From: a bacterium
GTDB taxonomy: Bacteria; Babelota; Babeliae; Babelales; Vermiphilaceae
DNA: 22,272 nucleotides
Assembly (NCBI GenBank): GCA_030626185.1
Contig: DAOUPL010000005.1
Location: forward strand, 1-22,272
Direction of reading: 5' to 3'
A model generated the notes under the pieces. That model saw only the letters and a program-made list of their open reading frames with translations, made no database searches and was not told the origin of the DNA. The translations under genes and the position numbers were made by a program. Position 1 is the first letter of the stretch. The number at the start of each line of letters is the position of its first letter. Shown here in pieces: positions 15,522 to 22,272 of the stretch.

Positions 15522-16201
15522 TTTTGTGTTACAACACCATTAATCAACTGATACACAACATCCATGTTATTTGCAACGAGCCCATCGTGCGTGCTGATAA
15601 TTAATCCCATGCTGTACGTTTTTCGCAACACAAGCAATAAATCAACAATCTTTTTGCTTGTTTGTGCATCCAGGTTTCCGGTTGGTTCATCAGCGATCAA
15701 AAATGATGGTTTATTAATAAGTGCGCGTGCTAAAGCAACTCGTTGTTGCTGACCACCAGAAAGTATTCGCGGTTGTACGTTATGATACTTTTGCTCTATG
15801 CCAACAGCCTTTAGCAACTCTACTGCATCATGCATTACTAATTTATGAAATTTTTCAGCAATAATTGCAGGCAACATAACATTTTCACAGACCGATAACT
15901 CATCTATAAAATGTGGAAACTGAAACAGCAGACCGATAGATTTGTTTAACAAAGTTTCTCTTTGCTGTGGTGAATAATTTTTTAATGCTTTATCATCATA
16001 ACGCACAATACCCGCTGTAGGCTCTTGCAACCCCGCAATAATATGTACCAAGGTTGATTTGCCTGCACCAGATGATCCCATAATTGCATAAGTTTTGGTT
16101 GCATCAAAATGTATATTTATTCCACACAATATTTCTTGAATTCCTGCATTGGTTACAAATGTTTTTGATACGTTATTAATTTCTATTTCAGCAAGTTGCA
16201 C
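15518..16201 (-). CDS. lolD: LolD-type ABC transporter ATP-binding protein
   Basis: The 227-aa protein has all ABC ATPase motifs: Walker A GSSGAGKS at 42-49, Q-loop Gln94 in LLFQFPHFIDELSVCENVMLP, signature LSGGQQQR at 147-154, Walker B FLIADEP before TGNLD, and switch His205 (ISTHD). The Q-loop context and the TGNLD motif place it in the LolD/MacB/FtsE group. In that group LolD powers release of lipoproteins from the inner membrane by LolCE, which fits the lnt gene in this window. No LolC/E permease is adjacent, so the partner must be elsewhere and the exact substrate is not proven. Start ATG at 16201; upstream gap shared with lon. Confidence 0.85.
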   Translation of the reverse strand: MQLAEIEINNVSKTFVTNAGIQEILCGINIHFDATKTYAIMGSSGAGKSTLVHIIAGLQEPTAGIVRYDDKALKNYSPQQRETLLNKSIGLLFQFPHFIDELSVCENVMLPAIIAEKFHKLVMHDAVELLKAVGIEQKYHNVQPRILSGGQQQRVALARALINKPSFLIADEPTGNLDAQTSKKIVDLLLVLRKTYSMGLIISTHDGLVANNMDVVYQLINGVVTQN

Positions 16202-16254
16202 AGTAAAACCTTTAATTTATTCAATGATATAAAAAGAAATCGTACCCTGATAGG

Positions 16255-16284
16255 TTGTTTTATGATACATCGACCACTTATACT
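16255..16284 (+). promoter_or_regulatory. Putative lon promoter
   Basis: TTGTTT (16255-16260) and TATACT (16279-16284) are 18 nt apart, predicting a leader of about 50 nt. A small inverted repeat TTGTC/GACAA (16284-16299) overlaps the start region. No CIRCE-like heat-shock operator is seen. The lon ATG itself is preceded by AGGGGG. Confidence 0.45.
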
Positions 16285-16340
16285 TGTCATTAGGGACAAA
16301 CGTGTTGATCTTCTGCAATCGGTTTAACTAGGGGGATACA

Positions 16341-18677
16341 ATGAAGACCGTAGTAGGCATTTTACAACACAATAACATTCCGGACGCACTACCAGTAATT
16401 CCAACCATGGACGTTGTTGTGTTTCCAAATATGATTGTACCACTTTTGGTACTTGATGAAAAAATTATTATAGGGGTTAAGCAAGCACACAAAGAAAATA
16501 AGCCAATTTTCTTGCTTGCTGCACGAAATAGTTTACAAAACAAAGAGACCGTTGAGGCAGAAGATTTGTATACCACAGGGACGGTAGCAAATATTATGCG
16601 CATCATAGAAATACCAGAGGGCGGAATAAAAATCCTTATTCAAGGTGTAACTCGTGCATCAACGAATGAGATATTCATTCAAGACGATGTGTTGATGGCA
16701 GCTATCACAGTTGCTCATCTTGAAGATGGGAATGTGCAAGAGATGAAAGCGCACATAAATAACATCAAAGAACTTGCAGAAAAACTTTCATCTACAAACA
16801 ACATCATCAATCCTGACTTTAATGCAATTTTGTCTAAAATGCATGACGAAGATAAGATTGCAGACTTTATTCTTGCGCACTTGCGTCTCAACGTTGATGA
16901 AGCACAAATATTATTAGAACAAAAAACTCGTAGCGAGTTTTTTGAGTTGTTGCACAACTACATGTATGCACACATTGAGCTTAATAGCTTACAAGAAAAA
17001 ATACGTTCTAATGCACGTGAATCAATGAATCGTGCACAAAAAGAATATTATCTTCGTGAGCAATTACGCGCCATCAAAGATGAACTTGGCGAAAATGATC
17101 TTGAAGAAATAGAAGAAATGCGTGAAAAGCTACAAAAGCTCGTGCTTGCAGAAAACGTAGAAAAAGAAGTAGCACGCCAAATTGATCGTCTTGAAAATAC
17201 CGCGCCAGAATCACTTGAAGCAACGGTAACTCGCAACTATCTTGAATGGATCTTTGCATTGCCTTGGAACACGCAAACAGAAGATAATCTTGATCTCACT
17301 CATGCACGTAAGGTGCTTGATGACGAACATTTTGGTTTAGAAAAAGTGAAAGATCGCATTCTTGATTTTATTGCGATAAAACATCTTAAACAAAACGGAC
17401 AAACACCAATTTTATGTTTTGTTGGCCCACCGGGCACAGGTAAAACCTCTCTTGGTAAATCAATTGCAAGAAGTTTAAATCGTGAATACGCACGTATCTC
17501 TCTTGGTGGCGTAAAAGATGAATCAGAAATTCGTGGGCATCGCCGCACGTACGTTGGTTCTATGCCAGGCAGATTTATACAAGCAATGCGTAAAGCTGGT
17601 ACCAAAAATCCACTTATCGTGATTGATGAACTTGATAAAATTGGTTCTGATTTTAGAGGTGATCCTTCTGCAGCGATGCTTGAAGTACTTGATCCGCAAC
17701 AAAATGAATCATTTTATGATAACTATCTTGGCATTCCATTTGATCTTTCAAAAGCTATGTTCATCGCTACTGCCAACAGATTAGATACTATTTCTGGTCC
17801 ATTGCGTGATCGTATGGAAATTATCGAGCTCAGTGGTTATGCGATTGAAGAAAAAGTAAAAATTTGTAAGAAATTTTTAATCAAAAAAGCAATCGACGAT
17901 ACCGGCCTTAAAGAAGGACAAATAAACTTAGACGACAAAACGATTACTTCATTAATCGAAAACTACACCTTAGAATCTGGTATTCGCCAACTTGATCGCA
18001 TTGTGCATCAACTCTGCTCAAAAGAAGCACGATCAATTGTCGAGACCAAAAAAGAAGTTACATTTACCACCAAAAACCTCGAGAATTATCTTGGTCCTAA
18101 AAAATATTTACAAGAAGATCATGACACACAAAATCGCGTTGGAATTTCCAACGGTCTTGCTTGGACGTCATGCGGTGGACAAGTACTTAAAATAGAAGCA
18201 GTATTAATTCCGGGTAAAGGTAAACTTATGCTTACTGGCCAACTTGGCGACACGATGAAAGAGTCAGCACAAGCAGCACTGAGTTATGCACGCGCACACG
18301 CTGATCGTTTTAAAATCAGCCAAGAACAGTTTTCTAAGTTTGATTTACACATTCATGTTCCTGCTGGCGCAGTACCAAAAGATGGCCCATCAGCGGGGAT
18401 AACGATGTTGATATCAATTTTATCGGTGCTAACAAATAAACCGATTAACGCACAATACGCCATGACGGGGGAACTCAACCTACGTGGTGACATTATGCCA
18501 ATCGGTGGCGTTAAAGAAAAAATACTTGCTGCACGTCGCAACAACATTTCTCATGTCTTTTTGCCGAAGCAAAATGAAACTGATTTGCTTGAATGCAAAG
18601 ATAGCATTGATGGCATCGAAGTTATTTTGGTCAAACATGCTGATGAAGTTATTGATCGTGTTTTAATGGCATCATAA
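16341..18677 (+). CDS. lon: ATP-dependent Lon protease
   Basis: Lon degrades misfolded and regulatory proteins in the cytoplasm as a hexamer. The 778-aa product has the full architecture: N-terminal substrate-binding domain (LPVIPTMDVVVFPNMIVPLL from about residue 17), a coiled-coil region (about 215-285, QKEYYLREQLRAIKDELGE), and the AAA+ domain with Walker A GPPGTGKT at 362-369, IRGHRRTYVGSMPGR and Walker B PLIVIDELDKIG. The C-terminal protease has the catalytic dyad Ser684 (KDGPSAGIT) and Lys727 (GGVKEKIL), at the same 43-residue spacing as in E. coli Lon. The ATG follows a strong AGGGGG ribosome-binding site. Monocistronic and closed by a hairpin. Confidence 0.97.
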   Translation: MKTVVGILQHNNIPDALPVIPTMDVVVFPNMIVPLLVLDEKIIIGVKQAHKENKPIFLLAARNSLQNKETVEAEDLYTTGTVANIMRIIEIPEGGIKILIQGVTRASTNEIFIQDDVLMAAITVAHLEDGNVQEMKAHINNIKELAEKLSSTNNIINPDFNAILSKMHDEDKIADFILAHLRLNVDEAQILLEQKTRSEFFELLHNYMYAHIELNSLQEKIRSNARESMNRAQKEYYLREQLRAIKDELGENDLEEIEEMREKLQKLVLAENVEKEVARQIDRLENTAPESLEATVTRNYLEWIFALPWNTQTEDNLDLTHARKVLDDEHFGLEKVKDRILDFIAIKHLKQNGQTPILCFVGPPGTGKTSLGKSIARSLNREYARISLGGVKDESEIRGHRRTYVGSMPGRFIQAMRKAGTKNPLIVIDELDKIGSDFRGDPSAAMLEVLDPQQNESFYDNYLGIPFDLSKAMFIATANRLDTISGPLRDRMEIIELSGYAIEEKVKICKKFLIKKAIDDTGLKEGQINLDDKTITSLIENYTLESGIRQLDRIVHQLCSKEARSIVETKKEVTFTTKNLENYLGPKKYLQEDHDTQNRVGISNGLAWTSCGGQVLKIEAVLIPGKGKLMLTGQLGDTMKESAQAALSYARAHADRFKISQEQFSKFDLHIHVPAGAVPKDGPSAGITMLISILSVLTNKPINAQYAMTGELNLRGDIMPIGGVKEKILAARRNNISHVFLPKQNETDLLECKDSIDGIEVILVKHADEVIDRVLMAS

Positions 18678-18684
18678 AGTAAAA

Positions 18685-18704
18685 ATGCCCTCGCAAGAGG
18701 GCAT
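18685..18704. terminator. Bidirectional intrinsic terminator between lon and convergent gene
   Basis: ATGCCCTC and GAGGGCAT form a perfect 8-bp stem around a GCAA tetraloop. On the minus strand it is followed by TTTTTACTTT, a classic terminator tail for the gene ending at 18754. On the plus strand, 7 nt after the lon stop, the tail is only CATCATTT, so termination for lon may be weaker. Confidence 0.8.
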
Positions 18705-18753
18705 CATCATTTCCATAAAGAAAACTTACCCGCAAGTTGCTTTAGTCTTCTTT

Positions 18754-19146
18754 CTATAACTCTTCGTAACCCTCTTGCTCATCGCTATGCGTACATTTTT
18801 TATAAATCGACTTTACACCATAATATAAATATGGAGTAAAACATAAACCATATGTAACTGATAATGAAAACAAAGCAACAGAAGACGAATTTTCCATATC
18901 AAGCCCTCCCACACCAAGTGTTATAGTGCCTATAAGAGGTGTCATGACAAGAGCAACCTCAGACCACGCCTGATAACAATATTTACTTGCTGATATTTTA
19001 TGATTAAGTCTTTTTAATTCTTTTATTTGATTTTGTAACTCTTTTCTTGTTGGCTCACCCTCAGAAAAACTCAAATCAATAGAACTATTTTCACTTGCGT
19101 GCAAACAAAACATCGCAAACAACAAACAGAATGAAATCTTTTTCAT
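18754..19146 (-). CDS. Exported two-helix membrane protein, paralogue 1 (130 aa)
   Basis: An open frame extends to 19269, but the true start is the ATG at 19146: it is preceded by AAAGGAAGAAGT and begins MKKISFCLLFAMFCLHA, a signal peptide. A charged helical region (about 31-50, EPTRKELQNQIKELKRLNHK) is followed by two hydrophobic segments (about 63-80 and 88-108) and a Cys-containing acidic tail CTHSDEQEGYEEL. The same tail is encoded out of frame behind the neighbouring upstream gene, so the two are tandem paralogues. Family unknown; an envelope location is inferred. Confidence 0.7.
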   Translation of the reverse strand: MKKISFCLLFAMFCLHASENSSIDLSFSEGEPTRKELQNQIKELKRLNHKISASKYCYQAWSEVALVMTPLIGTITLGVGGLDMENSSSVALFSLSVTYGLCFTPYLYYGVKSIYKKCTHSDEQEGYEEL

Positions 19147-19156
19147 ACTTCTTCCT

Positions 19157-19200
19157 TTACAATTCTTCGTAACCCTCTTGCTCATCACTATGCGTACACT
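19157..19200 (-). repeat. Out-of-frame duplicate of the paralogue C-terminal tail
   Basis: The 33 nt at 19166-19198 match 18763-18795 at all but one position. Read in the third frame, this segment encodes CTHSDEQEGYEEL and a TAA stop (19159-19157), identical in protein to the end of the 130-aa neighbour. Differences between copies (AGC/AGT, GAG/GAA, TTA/TTG, TAG/TAA) are all synonymous. It is the stranded tail of the 19209-19478 gene. Confidence 0.8.
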
Positions 19201-19208
19201 CATCTTTA

Positions 19209-19478
19209 TCACCTTCCACAAGGAGGATCTATTGCAATAAATGCTCCTTGAGAAAGTAGCGCAAAACAATTAAAAATCATTAATCCCGTATTAACAAAGT
19301 GACAACCATCATACGTAGAAGAAAATTGATTTACTACTGAAGTTGCGCAATTTACTGCAACACAAGAAACTAAAAAACCTACATTGTATCGACTAAAAAT
19401 CAAATTTCTACGAGGTCTTTCTTCTTGTGTAAATATCATCAATATTGTAAATAAAAAACAGAACAAAATCTTTTTCAT
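19209..19478 (-). CDS. Exported membrane protein, paralogue 2, frameshifted near its end (89 aa)
   Basis: Starts MKKILFCFLFTILMIFTQEE with AAAAAAGGAAGAATT before the ATG, closely matching the start and ribosome-binding region of the 130-aa paralogue. Two hydrophobic regions follow (about 34-48 and 64-84). The frame ends in DPPCGR and a TGA. Removing one T from the CCTTG at this point would give a 106-aa protein ending VEGDKDECTHSDEQEGYEEL, the tail shared with the neighbour. It is therefore probably a recent frameshift, a programmed shift, or a sequencing error. Transcription may start from TTGATT and TAAAAA spaced 17 nt in the 19479-19624 gap, a weak match. Confidence 0.6.
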   Translation of the reverse strand: MKKILFCFLFTILMIFTQEERPRRNLIFSRYNVGFLVSCVAVNCATSVVNQFSSTYDGCHFVNTGLMIFNCFALLSQGAFIAIDPPCGR

Positions 19479-19558
19479 AATTCTTCCTTTTTTGCACCTT
19501 AAATTGTGTCATCTTATTTTTACCCTCACTTTAGGGATAAATCAACAAAGGCAAATTC

Positions 19559-19587
19559 TTTACAAAAAAAACCCCGTGCTTTAGAGT
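19559..19587 (+). promoter_or_regulatory. Putative promoter of the atpD operon
   Basis: TTTACA (19559-19564) and TAGAGT (19582-19587) are separated by 17 nt, 37 nt upstream of the atpD ATG. Moderate match only. The atpD start itself lacks a strong ribosome-binding site. Confidence 0.4.
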
Positions 19588-19624
19588 AATAAGTAACATT
19601 CATCCATAAACTTTTCGAAAAATT

Positions 19625-21073
19625 ATGAATACCACCAATAAACAATCATCATCTTCTCATGCTGCTGCTAAGGGCACGGTTGTACGCATTACGCAAACAA
19701 CCGTTGATGTGCAGTTTCCACAAACTCAGACTCCAGCTATTCTTAACAAGCTTGAAATCACCATTCCTACAACCAAAGAAGCCAAAACTGCATGCATTGA
19801 AGTTGCGCAACAACTCGGTGACGGGCTCGTGCGCTGCATTGCAATCGAAAGTCTTTTTGGTATCAGACGTGGTTTAGAAGTTGTCGATAGCGGCAAATCA
19901 ATTCAAGCGCCGATAGGCAACAATGTTTTAGGGCGTGTATTTAACGTGCTAGGTGATCCGATTGATGGTAAAGGACCATTTAAAAAAGAACAAGAACGTT
20001 CTATTTTTCGCCAACCACCAAAGCTTACAGAACAAAAAATAAAAGATGAGTTACAAGAAACTGGCATTAAAGTTATCGATCTTATGTGCCCATACATCAA
20101 AGGATCAAAGATTGGTCTTTTTGGTGGTGCTGGTGTTGGTAAAACAGTGTTGGTGCAAGAACTTATCCGCAACATTGCAACAGAGCATGGTGGGGTTTCT
20201 GTTTTTGCTGGCATTGGTGAACGAACACGAGAAGGTAATGAACTTTTATTAGAGATGGAAGATTCTGGCGTTATCGAAAAAACCGCATTAGTTTTTGGCC
20301 AAATGGGCGAAATGCCTGGCGCACGTTTACGTGTTGGCCTTACTGCTTTGACGATGGCGGAATATTTTAGAGATGAAGAAAAAAAAGATGTGTTACTCTT
20401 TATTGATAACATTTTTAGATTTGTCCAAGCGGGTTCAGAAGTTTCTGCACTTTTAGGGCGCATGCCGTCAGCTGTTGGGTATCAACCAACATTGGCGACA
20501 GAAATGGGAGCATTTCAAGAACGCATTACCAGCACAAAAAATGGTTCAATCACTTCGGTGCAAGCGGTGTACGTTCCTGCTGATGATATTACCGATCCTG
20601 CACCAGCGACAACATTTATGCATCTTGATGCCAACACCGTGCTATCGCGCAAACTTGTGGAGCATGGGTTGTATCCAGCAATTGACCCATTGCAATCAAG
20701 TTCTAAAGGATTAGATCCTACAATTGTGGGTAAACGTCATTACGACGTTGCACGTGGTGTGCAAAAGATTTTGCAAAGGTACAAAGAGTTGCAAGATGTG
20801 ATTGCTATTCTTGGCATGGACGAACTTTCTGCTGAAGATAAAGTTTCGGTTAAACGTGCAAAACGGATACAAAAGTTTTTGACACAACCATTATTTGTTG
20901 CTGAATTTGCAACAAGCATCCCTGGCTCGTACGTTAAAAAAGACCAAACGATTGATGATTTTGAGGCAATTCTTGCCGGCACACATGACGATCTGCCTGA
21001 AGATGCATTTTACATGGTGGGCACATTGCAAGAAGTTATTAAAAAAGCTGAACGTTTACAGCAAAAAGGATAA
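19625..21073 (+). CDS. atpD: F1 ATP synthase subunit beta
   Basis: Catalytic beta subunit of the F1 sector on the cytoplasmic face of the inner membrane. The 482-aa length is normal, with a slightly extended Ser/His-rich N-terminus. Motifs: Walker A GGAGVGKT at 167-174, catalytic Glu199 in GERTREG, Walker B LLFIDN at 257-262, the AGSEVSALLGRMPSAVGYQPTL block, and DELSAED at 399-405 (the DELSEED lever). The stop overlaps the atpC start (TAATG). The other F1Fo genes are not in the window, so the subunits are encoded at more than one locus. Confidence 0.97.
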   Translation: MNTTNKQSSSSHAAAKGTVVRITQTTVDVQFPQTQTPAILNKLEITIPTTKEAKTACIEVAQQLGDGLVRCIAIESLFGIRRGLEVVDSGKSIQAPIGNNVLGRVFNVLGDPIDGKGPFKKEQERSIFRQPPKLTEQKIKDELQETGIKVIDLMCPYIKGSKIGLFGGAGVGKTVLVQELIRNIATEHGGVSVFAGIGERTREGNELLLEMEDSGVIEKTALVFGQMGEMPGARLRVGLTALTMAEYFRDEEKKDVLLFIDNIFRFVQAGSEVSALLGRMPSAVGYQPTLATEMGAFQERITSTKNGSITSVQAVYVPADDITDPAPATTFMHLDANTVLSRKLVEHGLYPAIDPLQSSSKGLDPTIVGKRHYDVARGVQKILQRYKELQDVIAILGMDELSAEDKVSVKRAKRIQKFLTQPLFVAEFATSIPGSYVKKDQTIDDFEAILAGTHDDLPEDAFYMVGTLQEVIKKAERLQQKG

Positions 21074-21318
21074 TGATGAAATTGCACATCATTATGCCAA
21101 CAAAAAAAGAACAATACGAAATTGTATGGGTTGAGCTTTACACACCAGTGGGCTCTGTTGTTATTCAACCAGAACATGCACCAACAATTATGACACTAAA
21201 AAAAGATGAACCAATTACCTTTAAATTAAAGACAGGCAAACAAGAATCAGTTAACCTGATGCATGGTGTTGCTCATGTAACACGAAAAGATGTAACGATT
21301 ATCGCACACGCACACTAG
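21073..21318 (+). CDS. atpC: F1 ATP synthase subunit epsilon, short form
   Basis: The 81-aa product fits the N-terminal beta-sandwich of epsilon (VELYTPVGSVVIQPEHAPTIMTLKKDEPITFKL, then VNLMHGVAHVTRKDVTIIAHA) and follows atpD directly, as is usual. The family is normally about 130-140 aa; the C-terminal helical domain that inhibits ATP hydrolysis is absent. An ATG at 21073 overlaps the atpD stop and a second ATG follows at 21076. Sequence similarity alone is weak, so the call leans on position and the beta-sandwich pattern. Confidence 0.8.
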   Translation: MMKLHIIMPTKKEQYEIVWVELYTPVGSVVIQPEHAPTIMTLKKDEPITFKLKTGKQESVNLMHGVAHVTRKDVTIIAHAH

Positions 21319-21324
21319 AAATTC

Positions 21325-22272
21325 ATGAAAAAAAATATTGGCACAATTATTTCTGGCTCAATTACTGAAGGCTTTGTTATGCGCGTTGCGCACGATACGC
21401 CTTTAGAAGAACTTAAAACCGGTAAGTTTGTTTCTGTTGTCGGCAAACAACTTACGTTTTTTTCGTTAATAACCGATATTTCTTTAGAAGTTACACATCC
21501 TGACATTTTATTGTTTCCACCTGAAAAGAGTGAAACTCTGCTAACCTCTATTTTGCAAAAGCGTGACATTTATGCGTGCGCTCATCTTAAACCAATGTTA
21601 ATGCTTGATAAAGATAAGCAACCACGACCAGTAAAAACTATTCCCCCACACTTTTGTGATGTGTTTGAAGCCGACAACAAAGACGTTGCACTTATTTTTG
21701 GCGATGAACATGATCCATCACAAAAATACTTCAACATCGGTTCACCGCTGGATATGGCCACACCCGTGTGCCTTGACCTTGAACGTTTAACTGAGCGCTC
21801 TAACGGTATTTTTGGCAAAACAGGAACCGGCAAAACGTTTTTAACACGTTTAGTGCTTGCAGGATTAATTAAAAATGACAAAGCGGTAAATCTTATTTTT
21901 GATATGCACAGTGAGTATGGCCTACAAGCACGGCAAGAAAAAAGTAATCAATCATTTGTAAAAGGATTAAAAACTTTGTTTCCTGACAAAGTAGTAATTT
22001 TTTCGCTTGATCCTGAGTCTACACGTCGTCGTGGCGGTACGCCTGATGTGGAACTTACATTCTCATACCAATCAATTAACGTTGAAGATATTTTATCATT
22101 ACAAAGTGAGCTTAATTTACACGCAACCGCGTTAGAAGCAACGTATTTAATCGCAGCACGTTACAAACAACAGTGGCTTTCTGTGTTGCTCAAACAAGGT
22201 GACAACTTAAAAGAGTTTGCACAAGAGCTTGGCGCTCATCCAGAATCTATTGCAGCGTTGTACCGCAAACTC
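21325..22272 (+). CDS. HerA/FtsK-like ATPase with HAS-barrel-type N-terminus, partial
   Basis: Open from an ATG at 21325 to the right edge (316 codons, no stop), so the 3' end is missing. It begins MKKNIGTIISGSITEGFVMR, matching the small beta-barrel (HAS-barrel) that precedes HerA ATPase domains. The core shows Walker A GKTGTGKT at residues 164-171 within RSNGIFGKTGTGKTFLTRL, then LIFDMHSEYG around 190-199, the DUF87/HerA motif. HerA proteins are hexameric DNA translocases; some act with NurA nuclease in end resection, others in defence systems. It starts 6 nt after atpC, so probably co-transcribed. The missing C-terminus prevents finer assignment. Confidence 0.85.
   Translation, partial: MKKNIGTIISGSITEGFVMRVAHDTPLEELKTGKFVSVVGKQLTFFSLITDISLEVTHPDILLFPPEKSETLLTSILQKRDIYACAHLKPMLMLDKDKQPRPVKTIPPHFCDVFEADNKDVALIFGDEHDPSQKYFNIGSPLDMATPVCLDLERLTERSNGIFGKTGTGKTFLTRLVLAGLIKNDKAVNLIFDMHSEYGLQARQEKSNQSFVKGLKTLFPDKVVIFSLDPESTRRRGGTPDVELTFSYQSINVEDILSLQSELNLHATALEATYLIAARYKQQWLSVLLKQGDNLKEFAQELGAHPESIAALYRKL

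Noticed and set aside
19147..19269. N-terminal extension of the 130-aa exported protein
   Set aside because: The extended frame runs across the stranded tail of the neighbour and has no signal peptide at its start; the internal ATG at 19146 has a ribosome-binding site and a signal peptide.
19903..20463. 186-aa minus-strand open frame
   Set aside because: It lies fully inside atpD on the opposite strand; atpD has every family motif, so this is a shadow of its codon pattern.
19625..21318. Start of an N-ATPase operon (which begins with beta then epsilon)
   Set aside because: The next gene is a HerA-like ATPase rather than atpQ/atpR or Fo subunits.

Overview
The window looks like a piece of chromosome from a low-GC, Gram-negative, probably host-associated bacterium. 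Outer-membrane logic is present: an apolipoprotein N-acyltransferase, a LolD-type ATPase, a beta-barrel protein and MurJ. About half of the genes encode unrecognised proteins with an N-terminal signal peptide. This mix, plus A/T-rich codon use and a Hint-containing secreted toxin-like protein, best fits Candidatus Dependentiae (TM6/Babeliales). That placement is inference from gene style, not from a marker phylogeny.

Layout. (1) Positions 1-4985, minus strand: a four-gene run of envelope or secreted proteins. In transcription order these are a large 887-aa exported protein, a 424-aa beta-barrel-like protein, a 149-aa exported protein, and a gene running off the left edge. (2) 5126-5804, plus: an exported protein that appears frameshifted and carries a GC-rich palindromic repeat. 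(3) 5809-7526, minus: a secreted protein with a Hint-like domain, a glycine-zipper segment and a polymorphic-toxin-like C-terminus, followed with a 4-nt overlap by a probable immunity gene. (4) 7732-12054, plus: yifB/comM, acpS, lnt and a 305-aa secreted protein made of two tandem copies of one domain; then a separate exported basic protein (12160-12969) and an initiator tRNA. (5) 13233-14801, minus: murJ. (6) Two tiny exported proteins on plus, converging on a lolD-type ATPase on minus. (7) 16341-18677, plus: lon, closed by a hairpin that reads as a terminator on both strands. (8) 18754-19478, minus: two tandem paralogous exported proteins, the upstream one frameshifted just before a conserved C-terminal tail. 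(9) 19625 to the right edge, plus: atpD, a short atpC and a HerA/FtsK-like ATPase, tightly packed.

How it fits together: housekeeping envelope genes (lnt, lolD, murJ, acpS) and ATP synthase F1 genes are interspersed with lineage-specific exported proteins. The likeliest undescribed system is the toxin/immunity pair at 5809-7526. Its Hint domain seems to have lost the usual nucleophilic Cys and the block-B His. A second notable theme is a GC-rich palindromic repeat that sits in frame inside coding sequences (three copies in lnt, one compound copy in the frameshifted gene), recalling Rickettsia palindromic elements. No intergenic stretch exceeds 300 bases.
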